64,000 bases of DNA from SHVO01 sp050246995 (GCA_050246995.1 JBFWVA010000008.1:1-64000), one strand, 5' to 3'; shown: positions 8,681-18,935, counted from the stretch's first letter. Notes: generated by a model from the sequence alone, not told the origin. Program-made: numbers and translations.

Positions 8681-8876
8681 GAAAATCCTGTCCTAATCTT
8701 GAGCCCGGGCCCCCAAACGGGGAGCCGGCGGGAGGGCCGGAGTTTAAGCCCGGGAGCCCCCGGTTTTGAAGTTCCAGGCGTTAGATGTGGTGGCCGGCCG
8801 GGGATGGCAAGGCTTTTTTCAACGGTGACAGGCGCTTGGCCGGTCAAAAGAAGTTCCTTTTCACGCGTCTGGAGCC

Positions 8877-8904
8877 TTGCAATGGGTTTCCAAATGGCTA
8901 TAGT
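8877..8904 (+). promoter_or_regulatory. promoter of tRNA-Gly
   Basis: TTGCAA (8877-8882) and TATAGT (8899-8904) are spaced by 16 bases and lie about 40 bases before the tRNA. TATAGT differs from the housekeeping -10 consensus at one position. The rest of the gap from 8681 holds GC-rich inverted repeats at 8702-8765 and the 5' side of the divergent thioredoxin gene; no other gene is seen. Confidence 0.5.
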
Positions 8905-8947
8905 CCCGCCCTCTCCTGAGGGGGCGGCGCGTTGCCCCCAGCTTTGA

Positions 8948-9022
<75 letters not shown>

Positions 9023-9083
9023 TTCTTCAGACATATTGAATCGAACCCTCGATTCTATAGGTCTTGCGGCCTTCGGCCGCCGC

Positions 9084-9120
9084 GGTTCGAATCCCTTCGC
9101 CCGCTTCATTTGCCAGACAT
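9084..9120 (+). repeat. duplicated 3' tail of tRNA-Gly
   Basis: Second copy of 8998-9034, with 33 of 37 bases identical. No tRNA body precedes it, so it is a tail fragment. The 49 bases between the copies hold two hairpins: gaatcga/tcgattc, and gcggcc/ggccgc with a ttc loop. Weaker similarity continues past the second copy for about 25 bases, so a decayed tandem duplication is possible. An attachment-site remnant of a lost integrated element would also look like this. Confidence 0.8.
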
Positions 9121-9152
9121 GTAGAATCCGGACTCCTTCTAGAGGAGTTCGT

Positions 9153-9929
9153 ATGTCTGCTGTCCTTTCCCGCACCGATTCCGCCGGCGTCGCGACCCTT
9201 ACGATGGAGCGGCCGCAGGCGCGCAATGCGTTATCGATGGAACTGATGAACGCGCTGATCGCAGCGCTGGAGATCATCGGTCAAGATGCCGCGATCAAAG
9301 CCGTGATCCTGCGCGGCGCCGGGCCGGCCTTTTGCGCCGGTCACGACCTCAAGGAAATGCGCGCCAATCCGGGGCGCGCATTCATGCAACAAACCTTTGA
9401 AACCTGCGCGCGGTTGATGCTGACGATCACCAAGCTGCGCCAGCCCGTCATCGCCGAAGTACACGGCATCGCGACCGCCGCGGGCTGCCAACTGGTGGCC
9501 ACATGCGATCTGGCGGTGTGCGCCGAGGACTCGCGCTTCGCGACGCCGGGGGTGAACATCGGCCTGTTCTGTTCGACGCCCATGGTCGCGCTGACGCGCG
9601 CGGTTGGGCGCAAAGCGGCCATGCATATGCTGCTGACGGGGGAGATGGTGGACGCGGGCGAAGCGGTGCGGATCGGGCTGGTGAATGCCGCCGTCCCAGC
9701 ATCCAAGCTTCATGAGACGGTGGAAAGCCTCGCGGGCCAAATAGCGGCCAAATCAGGCCGGGTGGTGGCCATTGGAAAAGACGCCTTTCACCGCCAGATC
9801 GATATGAGCCTCGAGGACGCCTACAGCTATGCGGGCGCGGTTATGACCGAGAACATGATGCTGCGGGACGCCGCGGAGGGCATCGACGCCTTCCTTACGA
9901 AGCGAAAACCCACCTGGTGCGACTCCTGA
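9153..9929 (+). CDS. enoyl-CoA hydratase/isomerase family protein
   Basis: A 258-residue crotonase-fold protein. The substrate-pocket motif GPAFCAGHDLKEM (residues about 60-72) and the oxyanion-hole region VHGIATAAGCQLVATCDLAV (about 103-122) are clear. These proteins hydrate or isomerise enoyl-CoA thioesters, but the superfamily is broad. The position where hydratases carry the first catalytic Glu reads as Ala-Gly here, so hydratase activity is not certain. The ATG at 9153 has a GAGGAG site at 9143-9148. The open frame extends upstream from a TTG at 9036 across the tRNA-tail repeat, which I do not regard as coding. Confidence 0.85.
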   Translation: MSAVLSRTDSAGVATLTMERPQARNALSMELMNALIAALEIIGQDAAIKAVILRGAGPAFCAGHDLKEMRANPGRAFMQQTFETCARLMLTITKLRQPVIAEVHGIATAAGCQLVATCDLAVCAEDSRFATPGVNIGLFCSTPMVALTRAVGRKAAMHMLLTGEMVDAGEAVRIGLVNAAVPASKLHETVESLAGQIAAKSGRVVAIGKDAFHRQIDMSLEDAYSYAGAVMTENMMLRDAAEGIDAFLTKRKPTWCDS

Positions 9930-9950
9930 GTGTAGGGAAGTAGTGCGCCC

Positions 9951-9971
9951 AAGACTAAATATGCTAGTCTT
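9951..9971. promoter_or_regulatory. inverted repeat upstream of NAD-GDH
   Basis: AAGACTA (9951-9957) and TAGTCTT (9965-9971) form a perfect 7-bp inverted repeat with a 7-base AT-rich centre, in the 128-base gap before the glutamate dehydrogenase gene. It could be a regulator site or a weak terminator for the hydratase gene. There is no T-run, so an operator seems a little likelier. Confidence 0.35.
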
Positions 9972-10057
9972 CTCAACGGCTTTGGCGTGCGTTTCGATCT
10001 AGAAGGCACCCGGCAAGCGGCTGCCTCGCACGCCCTCATGATAGGGGGAGGACGGCT

Positions 10058-13000
10058 ATGGATGTTCGGGTGTCCAAAGGGGACAACAGCGGCATTGGCA
10101 AGGTGATCGCCGCCGCGACCCAGATTGCGCAGCGCAAGGGCTCCAAGCTCGCCGCCAAGGCGGATTTCGTCAAATTCATCGTTCAGTTCTACCGCGGTTC
10201 GCCGCCCGATGAACTTGGCGACCGTTCCGCGGATACGCTTTACGACATCGCGCTTGCCGCCTGGGACTTCTTCGAGACCCGCGCCCCCGGGAAAGAGAAG
10301 ATCAGCATCATGGAAGGCGAGGGCGACCGCTCGGTCGTCCTGATCGTCAACGACGACATGCCGTTCCTGGTGGATTCGGTGAATGCCGAACTGGAGCGCA
10401 TGGATCACAGCGCGATACTGCTGATCCATCCGATTCTCAGCTTGAAGCGGGACGCCGCGGGCCGGCTCTCGAGCCTCGGCGACACGGAGACCGATGCGAG
10501 CGGGTCCTTTGAATCGCTGATGTACATCGAGATCCCGAAAGTGGATTTCGATATGGCCGAACGCCTGAAGGATAATTTGCATTCGGTGCTGGGCGATGTG
10601 CGTCTGTCCGTGAACGATTGGCAGGCGATGCGGCGCCAGGCCGCGCATTTCGCCGCCGACTTCGATTGCGCACGGCCGGGCGTGACGGCGGAACAGTCCG
10701 AGGAGGTCGCCGACTTCCTGAAGTGGCTGCACGACGATCACTTCACGTTCCTAGGTTATCGGCGCTTTGCATTTGAAGGCAAAGGCAAGAACCGCACCCT
10801 CAAGATCGATAACACGCATAGCCTCGGACTTCTCAAGAAGGCGCAGCGCATGATCTTCGAAGGCATCGCGGACGGCGCGCCGTTGCCGCCGCAGTTCGCC
10901 GCTTTCGTGGATTCGCCGAGCGCGCTGTTCGTGGTGAAAGCCAATCAGCGTTCGCCGGTGCACCGCCGCGTGCATTTCGACGTCGTCGCCGTAAAGATCT
11001 TCGACGCGAAAGGGGCCGTGACGGGCATGCATATGTTCGTCGGCCTGTTCACCGCCGATGTCTACACAAACAGCCCCAATTTCGTGCCGGTCCTGCGCCG
11101 CAAGATCGATCGCATTAGAGACCGCATGGGCTTCCGCAAGCACGGCCACGACGGCAAGGCGCTCCAGAACATCATGGAGAACCTGCCGCGCGACGAATTG
11201 TTCGAAAGCTCGGATGACTATTTGCTGAACACGGCGCTGGGCATCCTTCATCTCCAACAGCGTCCGCGCCCGACCTTATTCATGCGCATGGACCGGTTCG
11301 AACGCTTCGCCTCGATCCTGGTGTTCGTGCCGCGCGACCGTTTCGACACCGCGCTGCGCGTGACCATCGGCGATATCCTGACGCGCGAATTGGATGGCCG
11401 CCTTTCGTCCTTCTACACGCAAGTGACCGACAGCCCGCTGGCGCGCATCCACTACATCATCGCCACAAAACCCGGCCGCGTACCGAAAGTGAAGCCGGCC
11501 GAGCTGGAAGAGCGCATCGCGAAGGCCGCGCGCGCATGGAGCGACGAACTGCGCGCGGCGTTGATCAAGACCAAGGGCGAGACCGAAGGCGCCAAGCTGG
11601 CCGAGGTGTTCGCGCACGGGTTCCCCGCGAGCTACCGCGAACGTTTCGACACCGCCGTGGCCTTGCACGACATCGACCGCATCTGCGCCTGCGCCGAGGA
11701 CAAGCGGGTCAAGATCCATGTGTATCAGCCGCCGGGCGCCACCGGCGGCACCGTGCATATTAAAATCTACAATCCCGCGACGCCGATCCCGCTCTCCGAC
11801 GTGATGCCCGTGCTTGAGAACATGGGTTTCAAGGTGATCGGCGAAGAGCCGTTCCACATCACGCCGCGCGGCTCCAGCGCCACCGGCGGCGTGTGGCTGC
11901 ACGATTTCGATATGACTATCGCCAGCAAGGCGACATTTGCCCTGGCCGATGTGCGCGAAGAGATCGAGGACGCCTTCTGCCGCGTGTGGGCGGGCGAAAT
12001 GGAAAGCGACGGTTTCAATAAACTCGTCGCGCTGTCCGATCTGGCATGGCGCGAGGTGACGATCTTGCGCGCCTACGCCAAATATCTGCGCCAGGCCGCT
12101 TTCCCATTCAGCCAAGCCTATATCGAGAACGCCTTCGCGGCGCATCCGAAGTTGGGGCGCCTGCTGGTCGACCTGTTCCTGACCACTTTCGATCCCGCGC
12201 TGAACAGCGGGACGAAAGCAAAAGCCACGGCGGCCAAGATCGAGGGCATCCGCAAAGAGATCGACACGGCGCTCGACGGCATCACCAATGCCGACGAGGA
12301 CCGCATTCTGCGCCGCTATCTGAACCTGATGGATTGCACGCTGCGCACCAACTTCTTCCAGCCTTTCCCGGATGGGAAGCCGAAGTGGTACGTGTCGATG
12401 AAGCTGGACAGCCAGCGCATCGAAGAGCTGCCGCTGCCCCGCATGAACGTGGAAGTGTTCGTCTATGCGCCGCGCGTGGAAGCGATTCACTTGCGCGGTG
12501 GCAAGGTGGCGCGCGGCGGGATCCGCTGGTCCGACCGGCGCGAGGATTTCCGCTCGGAAGTGCTGGGCCTCGTCAAAGCCCAGATGGTGAAGAACGCGGT
12601 GATCGTGCCCACGGGGTCGAAAGGCGGCTTCGTGGTGAAGCAGCCGCCGGCGACCGGCGGGCGCGAGGCGTATCTGGCCGAAGGGATCGAGTGCTACAAA
12701 ACCCTGCAGCGGGGCTTGCTCGATATCACCGACAACGTGGTGAACGACAAGATCGTGCATCCGGACAAGGTGGTGCGGCGCGATGCGGACGATCCATATC
12801 TGGTGGTAGCCGCCGACAAAGGCACCGCGACCTTCTCGGATATCGCCAATGGCGTGTCGGCCGAATACGGCTTCTGGCTGGGCGACGCTTATGCGTCCGG
12901 CGGCAGTGTCGGCTATGACCACAAGGCCATGGGCATCACGGCGCGCGGCGCGTGGGAGTGCGTGAAGCGCCACTTCCGCGAGATCGGCGTCGACACCCAG

Positions 13001-14911
13001 ACACAGGACTTCACCTGCGTCGGCGTGGGCGACATGTCGGGTGACGTTTTTGGGAACGGCATGTTGATGTCCGAGCACATCAAGCTGCAGGCGGCCTTCA
13101 ACCACCTGCACATCTTCATCGATCCCGATCCGAACCCCGCCAAGAGCTTCAAAGAGCGTGAACGGCTGTTCAAGCTGCCGCGCTCCAACTGGACCGATTA
13201 CGACACCAAGCTGATCAGCAAGGGCGGCGGCATTTTCGAGCGCAGCGCCAAGACGATCAAACTGTCTGCGGAGATGAAGACGCTGTTGGAGATCAACAAG
13301 GCGGAAGCTACTCCGACCGAGATCATCAACGCGATCCTGCGCGCCAAGGTCGATCTTCTGTTCTTCGGCGGGATCGGGACTTACGTGAAAGCCGCGAGCG
13401 AAAGCAACGCGGACGCCTCGGACCGCGCCAATGACGCGCACCGCATCAGCGGCCACCAGATCCGCGCGAAGGTGGTGGGCGAAGGCGCCAACCTCGGCAT
13501 GACCCAGCGCGGGCGTATCGAGGCCGCGAAGGAAGGCGTGCGTCTCAACACCGACGCCATCGACAACTCGGCCGGCGTCGACTGTTCGGACCATGAGGTG
13601 AACATCAAGATCCTGCTGAACGGCGAGATGCGCAAAGGCAAGATCACGCTGGAAGCGCGTAACAAGCTGCTGGCCGAGATGACAGATGAAGTCGCCCACC
13701 TCGTGCTGCGCGATAACTATCAGCAGAGCCAGACCATCAGCATGATGCAGCACCGCGCGCCCGCGCTTCTGGAGGCGCAGCAGCGCACCATGAAGCTGTT
13801 CGAGCGTGACGGACTTCTCAACCGCGACATCGAATTCCTGCCCAACGATGAGGAATTCCAGGAGCGCCTGACGGCGGGACATGGCCTCGTGCGCCCTGAA
13901 CTCGCGGTGTTCTTGAGCTACGGGAAGATGTGGCTTTACGACAAGATCGTGAACAGCGATCTCGTAGACGATCCCTTAGTCGAGGAAGACCTGCACCACT
14001 ACTTCCCGGTCCCCTTGCAGAAGAAGTTCGCGGGTCCGATCGCGAAGCACAAACTGCGCCGTGAAATCATCGGTACGGTGATCACCAACAGCTTCATCAA
14101 CCGCGTCGGGCCGTCGTTCATCAACGCATTGATGGAGCGCACGGGCATGGGACCGGTGGACATCGCGCGGGCCTACACCGTGACGCGGGCCGCATATGGC
14201 CTGCGCGATCTGTGGACGGCCATCGAAGCGCTGGACAATAAAGTGCCGGCGGAAACGCAGCTCGCGATGCTGTGGGAAGTCGAGCGCATGGTGGTGCGGA
14301 GCGTCTTGTGGATGCTGCGTCACTGCACGGTGCCGATGGACATGGCCGGAACCATCAAGAGCTTGAAGCCAGCGGTCGATACGCTGCGCAAGAGCCTGAA
14401 GGATCTGTGGTCCGAGGAAGTGGCGCGTTATGTGCAGCGTCAGGTGGACGCTTATTCCGCCAAAGGCGTGCCGGCGGAGCTCGCGTTCAATGTCGCCTCT
14501 CTCTATCGCCTCGCGGCCGCGAACGACGTCAACGCCATCATCAACGCGACCAAGCAACCGCTGGCGTCCGTCGCGAAGATGTACTTCCTGGTGGGCCAGC
14601 GATTCGGCCTCGGCGGGCTCAGAGAAAGGACCGAAACCTTCGGCACGCAGAGCCACTGGGACCGTCTCGCGGTGTCGGCCGCCATCGAAGAGCTGTTCGC
14701 GCACCAGACCACGATCACGACACGCGTGCTTGCTTCAGGCAAAACCAGCAAGGCCTCAGGCGCCAAAGCGCTCGACGCCTGGGTGGACGCGAACAAGACG
14801 CGCGTCGACCGCTTCGATCAGGTGCTGGCGGAGATCAAGGCCGCGGACAACATCAGTCTCTCGATGCTGACGGTGGCGAACCGGCAATTGAGCGCCATGA
14901 CGGCGGGGTAA
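10058..14911 (+). CDS. gdhB: NAD-specific glutamate dehydrogenase, large (180 kDa) class
   Basis: A 1617-residue NAD-dependent glutamate dehydrogenase of the large L_180 class found in Caulobacter, Pseudomonas and Streptomyces. It oxidises glutamate to 2-oxoglutarate and ammonia. The long N-terminal regulatory part (about 1-700) is followed by the catalytic core with GGIRWSDRREDFRSEVLGL near residue 825 and PTGSKGGFVVK near 850. A nucleotide-binding region follows (GVGDMSGDVFGNGML near 990). The ATG has a strong GGGGGAGG site at 10044-10051. Monocistronic. The length is normal for the class and no frameshift is seen. An 868-codon open frame on the opposite strand is a codon-bias shadow. Confidence 0.95.
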   Translation: MDVRVSKGDNSGIGKVIAAATQIAQRKGSKLAAKADFVKFIVQFYRGSPPDELGDRSADTLYDIALAAWDFFETRAPGKEKISIMEGEGDRSVVLIVNDDMPFLVDSVNAELERMDHSAILLIHPILSLKRDAAGRLSSLGDTETDASGSFESLMYIEIPKVDFDMAERLKDNLHSVLGDVRLSVNDWQAMRRQAAHFAADFDCARPGVTAEQSEEVADFLKWLHDDHFTFLGYRRFAFEGKGKNRTLKIDNTHSLGLLKKAQRMIFEGIADGAPLPPQFAAFVDSPSALFVVKANQRSPVHRRVHFDVVAVKIFDAKGAVTGMHMFVGLFTADVYTNSPNFVPVLRRKIDRIRDRMGFRKHGHDGKALQNIMENLPRDELFESSDDYLLNTALGILHLQQRPRPTLFMRMDRFERFASILVFVPRDRFDTALRVTIGDILTRELDGRLSSFYTQVTDSPLARIHYIIATKPGRVPKVKPAELEERIAKAARAWSDELRAALIKTKGETEGAKLAEVFAHGFPASYRERFDTAVALHDIDRICACAEDKRVKIHVYQPPGATGGTVHIKIYNPATPIPLSDVMPVLENMGFKVIGEEPFHITPRGSSATGGVWLHDFDMTIASKATFALADVREEIEDAFCRVWAGEMESDGFNKLVALSDLAWREVTILRAYAKYLRQAAFPFSQAYIENAFAAHPKLGRLLVDLFLTTFDPALNSGTKAKATAAKIEGIRKEIDTALDGITNADEDRILRRYLNLMDCTLRTNFFQPFPDGKPKWYVSMKLDSQRIEELPLPRMNVEVFVYAPRVEAIHLRGGKVARGGIRWSDRREDFRSEVLGLVKAQMVKNAVIVPTGSKGGFVVKQPPATGGREAYLAEGIECYKTLQRGLLDITDNVVNDKIVHPDKVVRRDADDPYLVVAADKGTATFSDIANGVSAEYGFWLGDAYASGGSVGYDHKAMGITARGAWECVKRHFREIGVDTQTQDFTCVGVGDMSGDVFGNGMLMSEHIKLQAAFNHLHIFIDPDPNPAKSFKERERLFKLPRSNWTDYDTKLISKGGGIFERSAKTIKLSAEMKTLLEINKAEATPTEIINAILRAKVDLLFFGGIGTYVKAASESNADASDRANDAHRISGHQIRAKVVGEGANLGMTQRGRIEAAKEGVRLNTDAIDNSAGVDCSDHEVNIKILLNGEMRKGKITLEARNKLLAEMTDEVAHLVLRDNYQQSQTISMMQHRAPALLEAQQRTMKLFERDGLLNRDIEFLPNDEEFQERLTAGHGLVRPELAVFLSYGKMWLYDKIVNSDLVDDPLVEEDLHHYFPVPLQKKFAGPIAKHKLRREIIGTVITNSFINRVGPSFINALMERTGMGPVDIARAYTVTRAAYGLRDLWTAIEALDNKVPAETQLAMLWEVERMVVRSVLWMLRHCTVPMDMAGTIKSLKPAVDTLRKSLKDLWSEEVARYVQRQVDAYSAKGVPAELAFNVASLYRLAAANDVNAIINATKQPLASVAKMYFLVGQRFGLGGLRERTETFGTQSHWDRLAVSAAIEELFAHQTTITTRVLASGKTSKASGAKALDAWVDANKTRVDRFDQVLAEIKAADNISLSMLTVANRQLSAMTAG

Positions 14912-14991
14912 GTATTTCGGCGCACGCGCGGTCTGAACAGCCTCGGGATTGTATCCGGCAATGCCGAGACAGAGGGGCGCCGCGTCACTCG

Positions 14992-17016
14992 CTATGCGAG
15001 CTTCTTCCACTCCGCGCGCAGGGCGCCGTAGAAGTCCTTCGCAAAGGCGTTCACGTCGCACACGCGTGAGGCCAGGAAGGCTTTGCGGATGGCGGCGCGG
15101 TTCGCCGGTGCGGCGGCGAGCGCTTTGGCTTTGGCGATGAGATCGGCCACGTCATTCGCGACGCCGTCAGGATAACCGCCGTTGAGGAGATGGGCGCTCG
15201 CGTGGCGGCCGCAGAAGCGGTCACCGGGTACGGTGAGAACGGGCACACCCATCAAGAGCGATTCACAGGTGGTGAGACCGCCGGAGTAGGGCGTGGTGTC
15301 GAGGATGACGTCCACGTCCGCGTACTGGCCGAGGAAGGCGGCGTGATCGCCGCCGGTCTGGAATTTGATCCGGTCGGTGCCGATGCCGTTGTCCATGAAC
15401 AAGCTGATGATCTTGCCCTGGCGCCCAATGTCGGCCCACAGATATCCGTTGAAGAGGAAACGCGCGTCGGGGATGGCGCGCAGGACGGCGGCCCATTGCG
15501 CGACCGAGGCCGGGCCGATCTTGGTGGCTTCGCTGAAACAGCCGAAGGTGATGCCGTTATTGCGCAGCGCCGGCGGCGGCGCGACCGCGGGCGCGTAATC
15601 GGGCGGCGCATAGCAAATGTAATCAGGCGCAAAGCGAAGGACACGCTCGACATAATATTTATCGTCTTCCGGCGGCGTTTGGATGGGGTCGCCCAAGAGG
15701 ACATCGATGGCGGAGAGGCCGCGCGTATCGACATAATCGCCCCAGGCGATCTGAAGCGGCGCGGGTTTCAGGGCGAAGGTAAGGAGACGGTTGTGCGGCG
15801 CGTGGCCGGCGAGGTCGATGAGGATATCCACCTGGTCGCGCGCGATGAGGTCCGCCAACGCCTCCGGGGACAGCGCGCGCACGTCGCGCCAGAGGTCCGC
15901 AGTGGCGCGGAAGTTCAAGGTGTGATGGTCGACCTTGGCGCCGGTGGAATAGCAGACAAGCTCAAATTCCTCCCGCGCGCGCGCCTTGAACACAGGAAGC
16001 GCGAAGAAGGCCATGGCGTGGAAACGGAAGTCGCCGGAGACAACGCCGATGCGCAATTTGCGATCTGGAGAAAAGTCGTGACCCGGCGCGAAGGCGGGTT
16101 TCGGTGGGGACGGGTGGATCTCGCCGAACTTCTTGTGTTCGGCAGCGATCTCGGCGCGCGAAATGCGGGGCGCATATTGCATGCACATGAGCAGGCTTGA
16201 GCGTACGGCGGCGAGATCGGGCTTGAGTGCGAGCACGGCGCGGCGATGCGCCACCGCGTCCATGGTGCCGTCGTCGGTAAGGTCGGCGAGGCCCACGTAG
16301 GCCTGCGACATGTTCGGATTGATGGCGATAGCGGCGCGGAATGCCTTCTCCGCTTCGTCGGGGCGGCCGCCTTCCTTGAGCACGACGCCGAGGTTCACGT
16401 GGACGTCCGCATGACGCGGCGCGAGTTCGATGGCTTTCCGGAACGCGCCTTCGGCGGCGTCAAGACGCCCGGCGACATGCAGCGCATTGGCGAGATTGAA
16501 GCGGATCTCGAACGACGCCGGCGCCCGGGCCGTCGCTTCGATGAGCACCGTCGCGGCGCTTTCCGCGTCGCCGAGGGCCTTCAGCATCAAGGCGAGGTTA
16601 TTGTAGGCGCCGATATGGCCTGGCCGCAGCGCAATGACCTTGCGATAGGTCTCGGAGGCGTCTTCGTACCGGCCCGCCGTGCGTTCGGCGTTGGCAAGAT
16701 TGAACATGATATCGGCTTGGTTCGGCGCGGCCGCGACGGCTTCCCCGAGAACGGTGATGGCCTCGTTGGTGCGCCCTTGCGCGACTAGGCCGTTGCCGAG
16801 GGTGTTGAGATAGAGAGGTTGCCCCGGCACAACTTTGAGCGCGCGGCGCACATAGTCTTCCGCCTCGCCCTGGCGGCTCTCATCCTGCGCGATGACCGCA
16901 AGAAGATGCAGGGCGTCCGCATTATTCGCCGCACGTGCGAGTTCGGCCGCGGCGGCGGCGCGCGCGGCGGCGCGGTCCCCGGCTTCGTAAGCGGCAAAGG
17001 CTTTTTCGAGGCTCAT
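14992..17016 (-). CDS. TPR-repeat O-GlcNAc-transferase-like glycosyltransferase (GT41)
   Basis: A 674-residue protein with TPR repeats from about residue 5 to 270 and a GT41 (OGT/SPINDLY) catalytic region from about 310 to the end. Evidence for the second part is RIGVVSGDFRFHAMAFF, then DILIDLAGHAPHNRL, the conserved LQIAWGDYVDTRGL, and the C-terminal nucleotide-sugar region TTCESLLMGVPVLTVPGDRF. Bacterial GT41 proteins have been linked to glycosylation of cytoplasmic or flagellar proteins; the substrate here is unknown. No flagellar genes are present. The ATG overlaps the stop of the upstream ABC exporter by 4 bases, which suggests joint expression. Confidence 0.88.
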   Translation of the reverse strand: MSLEKAFAAYEAGDRAAARAAAAAELARAANNADALHLLAVIAQDESRQGEAEDYVRRALKVVPGQPLYLNTLGNGLVAQGRTNEAITVLGEAVAAAPNQADIMFNLANAERTAGRYEDASETYRKVIALRPGHIGAYNNLALMLKALGDAESAATVLIEATARAPASFEIRFNLANALHVAGRLDAAEGAFRKAIELAPRHADVHVNLGVVLKEGGRPDEAEKAFRAAIAINPNMSQAYVGLADLTDDGTMDAVAHRRAVLALKPDLAAVRSSLLMCMQYAPRISRAEIAAEHKKFGEIHPSPPKPAFAPGHDFSPDRKLRIGVVSGDFRFHAMAFFALPVFKARAREEFELVCYSTGAKVDHHTLNFRATADLWRDVRALSPEALADLIARDQVDILIDLAGHAPHNRLLTFALKPAPLQIAWGDYVDTRGLSAIDVLLGDPIQTPPEDDKYYVERVLRFAPDYICYAPPDYAPAVAPPPALRNNGITFGCFSEATKIGPASVAQWAAVLRAIPDARFLFNGYLWADIGRQGKIISLFMDNGIGTDRIKFQTGGDHAAFLGQYADVDVILDTTPYSGGLTTCESLLMGVPVLTVPGDRFCGRHASAHLLNGGYPDGVANDVADLIAKAKALAAAPANRAAIRKAFLASRVCDVNAFAKDFYGALRAEWKKLA

Positions 17017-18779
17017 TCGGCGGCGGAGAACTGGAGGGCGTGAAGGCGCGCGTAGGCGCCCCCACCGGAAATGAGCGCGCTGTGGGTGCCGGTCTCGACC
17101 ACGCGGCCCTGATCGAGCACGCAGATCTGGTCGGCGCCGGCGACGGTGGAGAGTCGGTGCGCGATGACCAAGGTCGTGCGGCCTTTCTTGAGGCGTTCCA
17201 GCGCCGCTTGCACATGGCGCTCGGTGGCCGCATCGAGGGCGCTGGTGGCTTCATCGAGCAGAAGGATCGGCGCGTCTTTGAGCAGCGCGCGGGCGATGGC
17301 GATACGTTGACGTTCGCCGCCCGACAGTGTCTGCCCGCGCTCACCCACCATGGTGTCGTAACCGTTTGGCAGCGCCGCGATGAAGTCGTGGGCGCCGGCG
17401 GCGCGGGCGGCCTCTTCGACGGCGGCATCGCCGGCGCCCGGCTTTCCGTAGCGGATGTTGGCGCGCACGGTGTCGTCGAACAGCACGACATCCTGGCTGA
17501 CAAAGGCGATGGCGTCGCGCAAGGAGGCGATCGTGACATCGGCGATATTGACGCCATCGATCGTCACCGCGCCCGCGTTCACATCATAAAAACGCGGGAT
17601 CAGGCTGAGGATTGTGCTTTTGCCCGCGCCAGACGCGCCGACCAGCGCCGTGGTCTTGCCGGCGGGAACGGTGAGGGTGAGATTGCGCAGCGCCGCGACA
17701 TCGGCGGCGTAGGAGAAGGTGACGTTCTCGAGCCGCACCTCGCCGCGCGAAACGGTCAGCGCGGGCGCATTCGGTTTTTCGGTGAGCGCCGATGTCGTGT
17801 CGAGCACGTCGAACAAACGCTGCGCGCCCGCGAGGCCTTCGTTGACGTGGGCGTTGGCGTTCGCAAGCGCCTTCATTGGGCGATAGGCCGACAGCAGCGC
17901 GGTGATGAAGGAGAAGAAAGCGCCCGCGCTGGTCTCGCCGTTGATGACGCGCCAGCCGCCGTACACGATGACGATGGTGACAGCGAGACCGCCGAGGGTT
18001 TCCATCAACGGGCTCGCGAGCGCCTTCACGCGCTCTGCCTTGATGGTGAGATCGCGGATGTGCGTGGTGAGAGCCTCGGCCCGCTCCACTTCCAGCGCTT
18101 CCATCCGGTAGGCCTTGACGAGACGCATGGACGACAAGCTCTGCTGCACGATGGTCATGAAGGCGCCGGTCTGCGCCTGGGTGTTGGCGGTGACTTTACG
18201 AAGACGGCGGCCAAGCTGGGCGATGGGGATGACGGTCGCCGGAAAGGTGATGAAGGCGACCGAGGCCAGGAGCCAGTCCTGGTAAAACATGACCGCCACC
18301 AGGAGGATCACCGAAAGGACTTCACGGCCAAGCCCGGTCAGCGCCGTGGAGACCGCCAGACGCATGGCCGCGATGTCGGTCGTCAGGCGCGAAATCAGCG
18401 TGCCCGTACGGTTGGCCGCAAAAAAGCCCAGGTCCATCTGCAGAAGGTGCCGGAACAAGCGATTTTGGAAGTCGGTCAAAACGGTTTGCCCGAGCCGGGT
18501 CATGAGGACGGTCTGGCCGTAGGCGGCGGCGCCCTTCAAGGCAAAAGACGCAAAAACCGCAAAACCGACAGGCCACAACAGATCGGCGCGGCGCTCAACG
18601 AAGACCCGGTTCACGACCGGGTCCATCAGCCAGGCGAGCGCAGCCGTGGAGGCGGCGACGACGACCATGCAAAGGCTGGCCGAGACAAACACGCCCAAAT
18701 GCGGAAGCACGCCTTCGCGCAGAAGCCGGCCGTAGAGGCCGGGCTTTCGCAAGGTCGCGGGCGGCGGGGGTAAAGTCAT
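17013..18779 (-). CDS. MsbA-like lipid/multidrug ABC exporter (fused permease-ATPase)
   Basis: A 588-residue half-transporter with six membrane segments in residues about 20-300 and a nucleotide-binding domain after about 335. The Walker A motif GASGAGKST, signature LSGGERQRIAIARALL, Walker B ILLLDEATSALD and the H-loop IAHRLST are all intact. Homodimeric exporters of this type include MsbA, which flips lipid A-core across the inner membrane. The start is uncertain: ATG at 18779 lacks a clear ribosome site, and the frame is open to a TTG at 18845. The divergent neighbours resemble enzymes of diamino-sugar lipid A synthesis, which favours a lipid A role. A general multidrug exporter is the alternative. 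Confidence 0.85.
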   Translation of the reverse strand: MTLPPPPATLRKPGLYGRLLREGVLPHLGVFVSASLCMVVVAASTAALAWLMDPVVNRVFVERRADLLWPVGFAVFASFALKGAAAYGQTVLMTRLGQTVLTDFQNRLFRHLLQMDLGFFAANRTGTLISRLTTDIAAMRLAVSTALTGLGREVLSVILLVAVMFYQDWLLASVAFITFPATVIPIAQLGRRLRKVTANTQAQTGAFMTIVQQSLSSMRLVKAYRMEALEVERAEALTTHIRDLTIKAERVKALASPLMETLGGLAVTIVIVYGGWRVINGETSAGAFFSFITALLSAYRPMKALANANAHVNEGLAGAQRLFDVLDTTSALTEKPNAPALTVSRGEVRLENVTFSYAADVAALRNLTLTVPAGKTTALVGASGAGKSTILSLIPRFYDVNAGAVTIDGVNIADVTIASLRDAIAFVSQDVVLFDDTVRANIRYGKPGAGDAAVEEAARAAGAHDFIAALPNGYDTMVGERGQTLSGGERQRIAIARALLKDAPILLLDEATSALDAATERHVQAALERLKKGRTTLVIAHRLSTVAGADQICVLDQGRVVETGTHSALISGGGAYARLHALQFSAAE

Positions 18780-18935
18780 GAAAAAAGAAGCTAGGGCAAG
18801 GACGTCCGGGGGGCCAGAGGTGACCGCAACCCATTCCATTTGCAAGCGTTATGACGAGAGACTAGGTTCTGGCCTAATGTCCCTTCCCGGCTGTCCGCCG
18901 GTGTTTCTTTTATTTTGCCCCGACAGGTTTGTTTG

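Noticed and set aside
9036..9152. Upstream extension of the enoyl-CoA hydratase from TTG 9036
   Set aside because: The stretch consists of the tRNA-tail repeat and hairpins, and a strong ribosome site marks the ATG at 9153.
11276..13882. 868-codon open frame on the minus strand inside the glutamate dehydrogenase gene
   Set aside because: It lies wholly opposite a well-supported gene. High GC at third positions keeps the antisense frame open, and the translation has no recognisable domain.
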